A stretch of 64,000 nt of DNA from Chaetoceros tenuissimus (Eukaryota > Bacillariophyta > Thalassiosirophyceae > Chaetocerotales > Chaetocerotaceae), in contig BLLK01000045.1 of the NCBI GenBank assembly GCA_021927905.1, positions 2,108,001 through 2,172,000 on the forward strand. Reading direction: 5' to 3'. Position numbers and translations under genes: made by a program. Shown piece after piece: positions 30,481-39,320 of the stretch; within the stretch, counting starts at the first letter, position 1; each line of letters starts with the position of its first letter. Below the pieces are notes generated by a model. It did no database searches. It saw only the letters and a program-made list of their open reading frames with translations, and was not told where the DNA came from.

Positions 30481-31304
30481 ATGGAAAGGTGTAAGAAGAA
30501 CATTAAGGCACTGAAAGAGCAAGAACTCGAAAAAGAAAAGGCTGAAATAGAGGCAATGAGAGCGAAGAGAAAGATGCAAGAGAAACAATTAAAGATCATG
30601 AAAAAGGATCTCCCTCGTATCCAAGCAGACAATGAAAAGGCATTGAGAGATATTCATGAACTTCAGCAAAGTATCAACAACCATAAAACTACTTGTTCTG
30701 CGGATGTTATTGAGAAGATGCAGGGTATCGAAAATCTTGATCGAGAATTTGTAGAACAGCTTTCAAAGCAGAAGCAATTGAAAGACGCTCAGAGCAAGTT
30801 GAAGGACGACATTGCTGCTCTCAAAGCGTCGACAACGCAGGAGATTTCTATGCATGAAAATGCAAAGAATGATATTTTCGTAACAACCATCAACCTTGAA
30901 AAGAGATATGCTACAATCTCGAGAAAAAGCAGGGAAGTCGAAGAAAATATCAAAAAGACAAAGCTTGAGCTCACCGCCGAAAAGATTACCCTTGAAAAAG
31001 TAGAGCGTGGAGCTGCAATCATCAAGGACACTATGCAACGTGAGAAAGAATTACTTGGGTTCAAACAGTCTTGAGGGCTTCAAATTTCGGTCTATGGTAA
31101 AGAATGAATTGGGGATTAGATGCACGAGAGACATTCGAAGACGAAAGGAATATCAGTAGAATCGATATTTCTACACGAAATAACATCAATCCCAAGTTTT
31201 TCTCAGAGTCAAATGACCATATAGAAGAAAATGAAGACGAAGCTTCTGGTGATGAGGATGAAAACAATGTCGAAGATCTATTGACCCAAATGACTACATA
31301 CTAA
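30481..31304 (+). CDS. Coiled-coil protein with acidic tail (block gene 5)
   Basis: Best model: exons 30481-31039 and 31120-31304 with an 80-nt intron (GTGAGA...GATTAG), giving 247 aa; without splicing the first frame ends at 31074 (197 aa). Nearly all of exon 1 is a continuous Lys/Glu/Gln-rich coiled coil (heptads from about residue 5 to 185). Exon 2 adds a strongly acidic tail (ENEDEASGDEDENN). Such proteins can act as structural or chromatin-associated subunits; no family is recognised. The splice model is supported by intron size like its neighbours and by preserved phase. Confidence 0.55.
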
Positions 31305-31456
31305 AGATAATTACATAAGAAACATATAATGTAATCAACTCTTGACTATATTCTCATAGTAATAGTGTCTTATTAGTAGGGGTCCCAATACCTCTATCTA
31401 TATTTATGTTACTGTCTTTCAATACCTCTTGAATTTCCACAAATTGACAATCCTCT

Positions 31457-33944
31457 TTAGATTTGTTCGATATTTCCTCCAAGAATTTGGTGGAACTCTG
31501 ACCAGACATCCTGATATGCTCTATCTTGGTCGTCTAGTGGTGGCATAGCATTCATCCCACGAGCTTCACCAAAGCCTTGGTTGTTGTTGTTGTCTACCCC
31601 AAGAGTAGCATCATGATCTAGACCGCGAGCTTCACCAAAGCCTTGGTTGTTGTTGTTGTCTACCCCAAGAGTAGCATCATGATCTAGACCGCGAGCTTCA
31701 CCAAAGCCTTGGTTGTTGTTGTTGTTGTTGATAACGAGATCCATTCCTTCTATGGTATTTTCTTCTTCGCAAAGAGGAACACTGGAAGAATAACGTGCTT
31801 TCTTTGTTTGCTGAAGATTAGGATCTTCTTGTTCAATACGCTTCCCCAAATCCATTGGTTGATCCTGTTTAGTTGGCTCTGGCTTGGAAGGTGCTGCATC
31901 CTTTTGAGGATCGCAGGATGATTCTTGTGTATTCTCCTCAACAACTTCAATCTGGTTTCTTGAGGAAGCAGCTTTATCCCAAGCAATCGCAGGTTGGATC
32001 TCTTCATAGGAAATGTATGGACAGTATTTACTGAATTTTTTTACTGGTGTAATTGAACGGTTACGCATTCTGTCTACTTCTCTGAGTCGCATCGGTACAC
32101 AATATGGTTTTTCTTGTATGAAAAGACGATCATAATCTTCCTTACTACAGAAGGAAAAACATTTCTCAAGTAGGATGTGTGGAAGGGTGTAAAGTATAGC
32201 ATCTTCAGGTACACTTTCTTCCGAACATTCATAGTATCTCTGTGGCAATGAATATGACTTCTTGAAAAGGCGAAAATCAGCATATTCCTTTTTAGTAAGG
32301 TACTGAAAACATTCTCTTAGTACAGTCAGCGGAAGAGAAAATAACAGAGATTCGTTTGAAGGTTTTGTCTCTTTACCAATATAGTATTGAAGAGCGGGCT
32401 TGCGAATGCTTCTGATGTACTTTTTGTCATCTCCAGTAACATGTCTGATTCCATGTGACTGATGGTACCAGGGACCACTCACGGTTTTGCAACGTGCATG
32501 TTTACGAATATCAGTTTTACTGTTTTCTACCATTTGTCTTTCACTTTTATCCAGCTTTTTCTGTGTTTGCAATTGAAACAATTTGACTGCAATATTTTTT
32601 AGTTTTTGTCAATATGATAGATAGTAAACACTCACCATGTTTACCCGAGTCACACCACAGATACGCAAAGCCTCTTTCTATCATCTTCTGCTTGCAAATT
32701 TCATTCTCACAATAAAGTGCATCACCTTTCTTGGCATTAGCTCTTGTGACTCCGTCAAGAGCAAATTGTAATTGAGCCCCAGCATGAGATCCTATCAATT
32801 TAGAGTCGGTGAATCTACAGAAGAATGGCGCTGTCATACTCATATCGACTACTTCTTCTTTATGATTGCCTTTATATTTGTAGTTGTATGTTTTGTCACA
32901 TACCTTGCAATAAACCCTTTCAGCATAACACAAATCACATGTCAACGTAGACTTGTGACACCATTTTTCCTGCACGATGTCGAATAGTAAAATTCCATTA
33001 CAATCGGTAGGATTGCCAAGCTTACATGGAATCTCCCGTTCGTCAAACCCAATTACTATTGGGTTGTCGATCACAGCTCTTTCCCAGACCAACTCACGAC
33101 TTGTATCCAACTTTTGTGAATAGCGTTTCACTATTGATTCGATTTCATGGTCAGCTATGGAAGCTATGGATGCAACCTCATCTTCTGAATCTGAAAGCTC
33201 ATCTTCTGAATCTGATTCTACGGCAGTAGTATCTGAATGTTGCTGAATAGAATGAGATGGATCAACGTTGGTACCATCTTTATAGAACTCGTAATCTTCT
33301 TCGAATGATGTGTATATCGAATGAAGAGAACTAGAAAAGACTTGTGGGTGGTATTCCTTGAGTGTTTCAAAAACCTTGCAGATAGTTTGGAATGGAACAA
33401 CCTCTGATTTCTCTCCTATGCTTCCAAAGTATACATCTTCTGTAGGAATTGGCAGAATTCTTTGTGGAGAAATTAGGTCCTTTTTTCCTGTCTTCTCATT
33501 GTATTGTTTTCCTGGAGCCGTAGATACATAGTGGTAACCATCTTTAATTTCATATTTCAATTTATACAAAACAAAATAGATTTGTGTGAAGTATAGATCT
33601 TCAAATTCAGGGAGGGTTGCGCAGAGACAGGTGAATTCGAACGATGTCATTGGGATTTGTATACCATGCACAGTTGGTCTATAAAAACAAAGTTTCCTTC
33701 CTTTTGGGACAGGTTCATGCAATTTGACTGCATTTTTCATAGAGTGTAGAAGTTTTAGCTGCACATAAGATGGCTCGGACCGGTATTTCGTATTTGCTTT
33801 CAGACAGCTCTTTTTTTCATGAAGGTATAAGAGACGTATAAACTGTGATGGCAAGTATATGTTGTTAGTTTTAATAATATAGAGAAACAAAAAATTAATA
33901 AAAATGTATCAATGTCTCACCTTCTTGTGTACGTCGCTGCCCAT
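31457..33944 (-). CDS. Unknown 786-aa protein with zinc-ribbon-like Cys clusters (block gene 6)
   Basis: Three exons: a 24-nt first exon (33944-33921, MGSDVHKK), 33842-32636 and 32586-31457; introns of 78 and 49 nt (GTGAGA...TCACAG; GTGAGT...TTGCAG). Residues about 80-200 look globular (YRPTVHGIQIPMTSFEFTCL), followed by an acidic Ser/Asp/Glu spacer (about 225-240). Cysteine clusters at about 315-405 (CDLCYAERVYCKVCDK; CENEICKQKM) suggest zinc binding. The C-terminal third has two similar units, LPLTVLRECFQYLTKKEYAD and LPHILLEKCFSFCSKEDYDR, resembling F-box-like helices. An Asn-rich 22-residue repeat array sits near the end. No known family. Confidence 0.65.
31561..31734 (-). repeat. 66-bp coding minisatellite in block gene 6
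   Basis: Units start at 31561, 31627 and 31693 (GAGCTTCACCAAAGCCTTGG), with the first two units virtually identical. They encode 22-residue repeats (NNNNQGFGEARGLDHDATLG core). Length is a multiple of three, so the copy number can vary without a frameshift. Confidence 0.9.
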
Positions 33945-34000
33945 TCTCAAAATGTATCAATTAAAAAAGTAGTAATATTGAAGGTCTGATAATATATTGG

Positions 34001-34153
34001 ATCGGAAGAGGTACTGAAATAGCACGTCTAGATGAATGTAGGTGTGTGTATTGTTTGGTTCGTGTTTTCGTTTCAATCGGAAGAGGTACTGAAATAGCAC
34101 GTCTAGATGAATGTAAGTGTGTGTATTGTTTGGTTCGTGTTTTCGTTTCAATC
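34001..34153 (+). repeat. 75-bp tandem duplication
   Basis: Two copies beginning ATCGGAAGAGGTACTGAAAT at 34001 and 34076, differing at about one position (GTAGGTGTG versus GTAAGTGTG). Non-coding, in the 383-bp interval between block gene 6 and the NTH C-terminal fragment; it lies about 200 bp inside the right edge of the candidate inserted block. Confidence 0.9.
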
Positions 34154-34327
34154 AAAAGCCTGAGGAAGAGTAGCTCATAACCTTTAGAATCGAAAGACAG
34201 AGTGAATATGTTGATAGAACGCTTGTGTCTTTAGATTATCTCTAATTTGAATAGGAGTGGAACTCAACTGAATCAAATATCAATTTACTAAAAGCTGTGA
34301 GAGGAGCATCGTTGCAATGCGATTCGA

Positions 34328-34585
34328 ATGTATTCGGAAGAGATCTTTGCAGAGCTTCCAAGAGAAAGAATTTCCCAATGCGAGGTCAACTATTTGTGGG
34401 TTGGATTTGGGCAGGAGATTCAGCAACAAAAGGAAAAGATGCTCCGGAAAGCTCTTAAGTCAAGTAGACCACTTGAAGCATTGAAACTATTGAATAAAGT
34501 TGGGCTTAATGTAAAGAAAGAAGCCAAAAGATTTGATTTGGAGAAAGAGGTTGCAGATGTCTACAAAAGCGCGAATCAGAATTAA
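34328..34585 (+). pseudogene. Orphan C-terminal fragment of endonuclease III
   Basis: 85 codons from an in-frame ATG. From about residue 10 it reads LPRERISQCEVNYLWVGFGQ and continues with a Lys/Leu-rich helical tail. The VNYLWVGFGQ stretch is the conserved C-terminal Nth signature (plants INPLLVGFGQ, human INGLLVGFGQ) and is precisely what the NTH at 22817-23887 lacks; strand is the same. No catalytic residues or FeS cysteines are present, so it cannot be an enzyme by itself. The frame remains open, which suggests a recent event or continued expression. The first nine residues have no NTH resemblance. Its stop is 17 bp from the next convergent gene. Confidence 0.7.
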
Positions 34586-34602
34586 TTTAATTCCGAGAAT
34601 AT

Positions 34603-35475
34603 TTATTTTACTGAACTATCTGCAACTATACCCAATTTTTTTTGTTGTACAGACTTTGGGAGTTCGTTTGAATATGTCCTCTCGACATAACTCTCCACAA
34701 ACTGCCTCTTTTCTCTACCAAATGAAATTAGAATTGTATCACATGTCGGAAGGGTTTTTTCAAGTAGAATACGTTTTATAAACAATGCTTTGGTGTCGGA
34801 ATATTGTGCCAGTGTCAAGCTTGATCTAGGAGAAGGATCTTTAACGTTGTCAAGACCATCAAACTCAACCAGTTCTGCCAATGACTCAATAATTTCGATG
34901 GCAGCATTGTCAAAGAGAGCTTTCTGAACTTTCAGTTTTCCCTTCTCATCTGCTTTAGTTATAACTTTCATTTCATTCTTGTAATAATCTGAGTAATAAC
35001 TTTCCAAGTCTTTGATGCATCCACGTATTTGGAACGAAGCCAGATTGTAAACTTGAGAATTTGCTCCACCCCCTACTTTCTTGGTGAGTGCTGCTTTTGC
35101 TCCGAGTCTTGCTTCGAGATATGGACCTTTATTTACATCGGATGTAACGGGTCCTTCATCTATTTTTTGTTGTATTTTCAATGCTACATTTTCACTCCAA
35201 TAGCGTACACGTAATATGTTCACTAGGCAAAGTTCAAGCTGCCTACGTTCCTCTTTTTCAAATAGGGAAATTGCATTGACGTTTTCTCCAATAAGCAAAG
35301 ATCCAAAAGAAACACTCGCAATTTTTAAGAATTTCCTTCGATGAGGAGAAATTTTTTGTAATGGTTTCGTTAATGTAGTAGATATCCGTCTATCAAGTAT
35401 GGAGAAAGATTTACAGGGTTGTAGAATTGTGAGGAAGATAGCGATACCAAGTAGCCATTTTTGTGCCACAGTCAT
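34603..35475 (-). CDS. Predicted thylakoid-lumen protein with twin-arginine signal
   Basis: 290 aa from the ATG at 35475. The N-terminus is a signal peptide ending PCKSFSILDRR (a phenylalanine after the cleavage site, as in diatom plastid precursors), then a basic transit region, then RRKFLKIASVSFGSLLIG, a twin-arginine-type second signal. This tripartite leader predicts import through four plastid membranes and Tat export to the thylakoid lumen. The mature part (about 70-290) is helical with no cysteines of note except scattered ones (GCIKDLESYYSDYY, DNAAIEIIESLAELVEF), resembling four-helix PsbQ-like lumenal proteins only in general shape. Function unknown; targeting inference is good. Confidence 0.75.
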   Translation of the reverse strand: MTVAQKWLLGIAIFLTILQPCKSFSILDRRISTTLTKPLQKISPHRRKFLKIASVSFGSLLIGENVNAISLFEKEERRQLELCLVNILRVRYWSENVALKIQQKIDEGPVTSDVNKGPYLEARLGAKAALTKKVGGGANSQVYNLASFQIRGCIKDLESYYSDYYKNEMKVITKADEKGKLKVQKALFDNAAIEIIESLAELVEFDGLDNVKDPSPRSSLTLAQYSDTKALFIKRILLEKTLPTCDTILISFGREKRQFVESYVERTYSNELPKSVQQKKLGIVADSSVK

Positions 35476-35917
35476 CACCTTTTCTCTAGCTTACTTTGCC
35501 TTCTTGCTCTATCTGTTTTGAAAAAATACTGAGACTCTGCAGTGAATGCTAAAATATATAATTGTTTGAAACAAGAGTTGTGAAGTGTTGATGATTGATG
35601 ATAGAACAAGGTAGAATATGATAGAAAAGTGAGAAGTGGAAAGATATGAAAAAACTATGGAGGTAGGATCAGTAAGAAGTAGGATGCCATTCGTCCTACA
35701 ATAAATTCTGTAACCTGTTTTTCTTCTTCCCACTGTCTGTAAACCCCTTTTCCACGCAGGCCAGCTTTTATTCCTTCTTCGTTGCTTCATCAAAACGATC
35801 ACACGATCACAATCAGTCTAATTCTGGACTGTTCCTATTCTTATCAACATTGCATAGTTCTAATCGAAGAACAAAAGCGGACCATCGTCAAACTAACAAC
35901 GAAATAATACTTGAAAT
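35476..35917. promoter_or_regulatory. Divergent promoter region, lumen protein / UBE2J genes
   Basis: About 440 bp between divergent starts. No distinct element beyond short TGATTGATGAT repeats near 35585-35605. Confidence 0.35.
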
Positions 35918-36586
35918 ATGGCGAGCGATATGTGCACAAGACGGCTTGCTCGGGAATTGAAGGCAATTCAAACAAATCCCATGACCAATCCGAAAGTATA
36001 CACTAGACCCCTTGAATCAAATCTTCTTGAATGGCATTATGTTATTGAAGGATCAAAAGACACGCCATACGAAACTGGCTTCTATTGGGGAAAATTGATT
36101 TTTCCAAAAACGTATCCTCTCAAACCGCCAAGTGTCATGATGTTGACTCCCAATGGTCGTTTCATCACAGGCAGAAGGCTCTGTCTTTCCATGAGCGACT
36201 ACCACCCTGAAAGCTGGAATCCAATGTGGTCGGTCTCTACAATCATCACAGGTCTTATTAGCTTCATGGCCGAAACCGCTCCTACTTTGGGTAGCATGGA
36301 GAGTTCAACTGCCCAAAAGAAAAAATACGCCAAATACAGTTTGGAATTCAATGTCAAGGATCCCCAATTCCGTCAATTATTTCCAGAGCTTGTGGAAAAG
36401 CATGAAGAAATAATGAATGAGCGGATAAAACTTTTAGGCGAAGATGCTGTTCAACAAGAAAAGGAAGAGTTTGCAGTCATGAATCGGTCGAACAAAAAAG
36501 ATAATGAACAGATTCAAAGTGTTCTTACATTGTTGGCTGGATTTGTAGCATTACTTTCGGTTCTATTTGCAATGAGATTTCTTTAG
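35918..36586 (+). CDS. UBE2J2: Ubiquitin-conjugating enzyme E2 J (UBC6-like), ER tail-anchored
   Basis: 222 aa, intronless. The UBC fold occupies about 1-155: RLARELKAI, EWHYVIEGSKDTPYETGFYW, FPKTYPLKPPSVMMLTPNGR, with catalytic C89 in RRLCLSMSDYHPESWNPMWS; the Ubc6-type CLSMSD motif replaces the canonical HPN-containing loop. A C-terminal hydrophobic anchor (TLLAGFVALLSVLFAMRFL, about 202-221) places it on the ER membrane facing the cytosol. UBE2J/Ubc6 enzymes work in ER-associated degradation and can ubiquitinate hydroxylated residues. Symbol is by closest type (J2 rather than J1), from length and motifs. Confidence 0.93.
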   Translation: MASDMCTRRLARELKAIQTNPMTNPKVYTRPLESNLLEWHYVIEGSKDTPYETGFYWGKLIFPKTYPLKPPSVMMLTPNGRFITGRRLCLSMSDYHPESWNPMWSVSTIITGLISFMAETAPTLGSMESSTAQKKKYAKYSLEFNVKDPQFRQLFPELVEKHEEIMNERIKLLGEDAVQQEKEEFAVMNRSNKKDNEQIQSVLTLLAGFVALLSVLFAMRFL

Positions 36587-36812
36587 ACACTATTTTCAAA
36601 ACTTTCCACTGAAGGTTGATTACAAAATAGGAATGTTACAACGGCTCATTTTCATTAAGAGAATATACGAATAGAGTGACGGGGTAAAAATGGAGGCAAT
36701 GTCATATGTTATGCGTTTCCAATATTTTAAAATGTAAAACTATAATGCAAAATATATCATGCAGTGAATTACATTTATCCCAATACTGAATTATTTGCAA
36801 TGATTGCTTCAA

Positions 36813-37421
36813 TTACATATTCATTAGCTGGATAAAAATCAAAAGTATGCCTCCCGTCAACTCCATTCCTCTTGAGCCTAGAAGTAAGAAAGCTCTGAGT
36901 AATGGGTTTTCGATCTTGTTTGCCTTTTCGGCAACTGTTTCTTCTGTCTTTGCTCCTTCGCTGTTGGCATTATTTTCGGTTTGATCCATTGTCATTCTTT
37001 TTAACAGCCATCCCATGAGAGAAGCTATGCCAGATGATGTGACTCCGATAAATGCTTTCAAAGAGCCTGCATCTGCATGCTTATCATCTATGATTTCATT
37101 TGTCTCGGCGATGATTTTCGATGCAACCATGGAACTAATTAGAGCTGGAAATGCATTGTCTCCAGTGCCAAGCAAAAGAAGAGCATTGGCGGAAAGCATT
37201 GTATTCCCAACTACGCGAAGTTTACGTTTTGGACACGATTTAACAATAGTAGGAACCTTGTTCCATCTAGCCTCTTCTATTTGTTTTGTTTCTTTCTCTC
37301 TGCCAAAGGGAAACGCTTGGACGCTACTTGGGAAAACAATGACTGAAGGTGATATTACAAGCAGAAATATCAATAGATAAAATGCTTTTGAAAAACGAAA
37401 TTTGACATGACTTTGCATCAT
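36813..37421 (-). CDS. Unknown small membrane protein with signal peptide
   Basis: 202 aa. A signal peptide (YLLIFLLVISPSVIVF, about 15-31) ends SSVQAFPFG, again with Phe after the predicted cut, so plastid targeting is possible. Further hydrophobic segments are seen near residues 75-100, 118-137 (AFIGVTSSGIASLMGWLL) and the C-terminal 20 aa (MELTGGILLIFIQLM). A polar linker with NANSEGAKTEE lies between. No known family recognised. Convergent with the E2 gene. Confidence 0.65.
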   Translation of the reverse strand: MMQSHVKFRFSKAFYLLIFLLVISPSVIVFPSSVQAFPFGREKETKQIEEARWNKVPTIVKSCPKRKLRVVGNTMLSANALLLLGTGDNAFPALISSMVASKIIAETNEIIDDKHADAGSLKAFIGVTSSGIASLMGWLLKRMTMDQTENNANSEGAKTEETVAEKANKIENPLLRAFLLLGSRGMELTGGILLIFIQLMNM

Positions 37422-37927
37422 TAAATTTTTTAATCAAAGGAGATTTGTGGAATCACTTGAGTTCAGAAGTAATGAGGGTAAGTATAGAAGTGGTCGTGAA
37501 CACTCGGGATAAGAACACTTGCGAAGCAAAGAAGTTCCAAGAAGAAGAAGACCAAGACCAAAAATACACAGCAACCAGCAACCAGTGATTTTCTTCTGTT
37601 TTGAGTGTTTCATTATTCTATTTATTTATAAGAATTTCGCAAAGCATATTAGTATGTATTGTAGTTTCAAATCAATAGAAATATGTAGGAACCAATGACA
37701 ATCAAACTGCAAACTGACATTTTTTGGGTTCTTCCCTTTCTTTTTCTTTCTTTTTCTTTTTGAATGTCATCTGAATCTGTGGCGTTTTATTAGCTCAAGT
37801 TGACGTGCGTATCTTTCTGTGTTGGAACGCTTGTTCGGAGGAAAAGAGACCATCCATCACCTCTAGTACATCACTTCTTCACTTCAATCAAATCTCATAA
37901 TACAAGTAGTCTACTTTTTTGAATAAA
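37422..37927. promoter_or_regulatory. Divergent promoter region, membrane protein / chlorophyll synthase
   Basis: About 505 bp. A polypyrimidine tract of TTTCTTTC repeats at 37735-37760 is the only clear feature; it could be a regulatory or nucleosome-excluding element. Confidence 0.35.
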
Positions 37928-39243
37928 ATGAAATTTTTATATTCCGCAGCAATCGTCGGGGCTCTTGCATGCAATGTATCTGCATTTGCTCCTGGGAGCA
38001 TCTCCCGTGCTTCATTGAAGGTTGAGTCATCTACTTCTCTTAATATGCGCAGTAAATCTTTTACTGATAATTCATCTTTCTATCCATTTGAGAAAGAGGA
38101 GATGAATAAAGTAAGCTCATCTGCACTTTATGCTAAGGGGCCTAATGAAGAGGCAGCTGATGGATCAGCTGGAGTGCGTCAGCTTTTGGGAGTAAAGGGA
38201 GCAGCTGAAACTGATGATATCTGGAAAATTCGTCTTCAGTTGACTAAACCTGTGACATGGATTCCTCTCGTGTGGGGAGTCATGTGTGGAGCAGCAGCAT
38301 CTGGAAACTACCACTGGATTTGGAATCCATTTGATCCTAATGATCGCAATGTTATGCTTGGGCTTGAGGATACAGCAAAGGCTATTGTAGCTATGATTCT
38401 TTCTGGACCATTTTTGACTGGATTCTGCCAAACTTGTAATGATTGGTATGATAGAGAAATTGATGCAATTAACGAACCATATCGTCCAATTCCTAGTGGA
38501 GCAATTTCTGAGGGACAAGTGATTGCACAAATCTGGGTTTTGCTTTTGGGAGGACTTGGAATTGCTTATGGATTGGATGTTTGGACAGGACATGATTTCC
38601 CTGTTGTACTTGCTTTGAGTGTTTTTGGATCATTCATCTCCTACATTTATTCAGCACCTCCTTTGAAATTAAAGCAGAATGGTTGGGCAGGAAACTATGC
38701 TCTTGGAGCTTCTTACATTTCCCTTCCATGGTGGTGTGGACAAGCTGTTTTTGGAGAATTGGATAGACCAGTTTTCTTTATCTTGTAAGTGACTTTTGCA
38801 TCAATTTATTTACATTTGAAAATTGACTGATAAATAATCTCATTGCTTTTTGGTATAATTAAAGGCCAATTCTCTACTCCATTGCTGGGCTTGGAATTGC
38901 TATTGTAAATGATTTCAAATCGATTGAGGGAGATCGCGAATTGGGACTACAGTCGCTTCCTGTTGCATTTGGTATTGATACAGCAAAGTATATCTGTGCA
39001 GGTTCTATTTCTGTAACTCAGTTGGGTGTAGCAGCATACCTTGCAAGTCTTGGGGAAACAACCTATGCAGCAATCCTTTTGGCACTTACCCTTCCACAAG
39101 TATATTTCCAAGCTACTCTTCTCCTTCCAGATCCAGTAGAGAATGATGTTAAATTCCAAGCTGCATCCCAGCCATTCTTTGTATTTGGTATTTTGGCAAC
39201 TGCTTTGTGTCTAGGAAATCACGACTTCAGTGCGGTAGCATAA
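37928..39243 (+). CDS. chlG: Chlorophyll synthase (ChlG), plastid
   Basis: Exons 37928-38784 and 38865-39243, 80-nt intron (GTAAGT...AAAG), 411 aa. It esterifies chlorophyllide with a C20 polyprenyl diphosphate, the last step of chlorophyll synthesis in plastid membranes. The ATG at 37928 begins a signal peptide ending NVSAFAPGS, the textbook ASAFAP-type motif of diatom plastid precursors. UbiA-family signatures are intact: NDWYDREIDAINEPYRPIPS (first Asp-rich motif) and, across the second exon, DFKSIEGDRELGL (second motif). About nine hydrophobic helices follow family spacing; QLTKPVTWIPLVWGVMCGA and YIYSAPPLKLKQNGW are ChlG-specific stretches. Convergent with the acidic gene, 77 bp apart. 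Confidence 0.96.
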
Positions 39244-39320
39244 AATTTAACTTATCTAACTAAAATAAGTATATTACACTTAAAAGAATTAACAAATACC
39301 TAGAGCAAGGTAGTTATATT

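Larger units (their letters stand above)
23879..34354. other. Candidate ~10.5 kb inserted block separating two parts of an NTH gene
   Basis: Homology to endonuclease III ends at about 23878 (...WLPKDR) and resumes at about 34355 (LPRER...VNYLWVGFGQ) on the same strand. The flanks share the imperfect 15-mer TTGCCAAAAGATAGG / CTTCCAAGAGAAAGA (10 of 15 identical), which could be a diverged target duplication or simply the same conserved residues. Everything between consists of genes I cannot assign to known families, apart from a dioxygenase-like domain. I found no terminal inverted repeats. Alternatives are an inversion/translocation, a partial NTH paralogue placed by chance, or an assembly join. 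Confidence 0.45.

Noticed and set aside
33957-34155. Two 64-codon minus-strand frames with internal repeats
   Set aside because: They only reflect the 75-bp tandem duplication; both frames are open because the unit lacks stops.
23879-34354. A single giant NTH intron containing the six genes
   Set aside because: No GT donor at the end of the first NTH piece, which runs straight into a stop, and all other introns here are under 300 nt.
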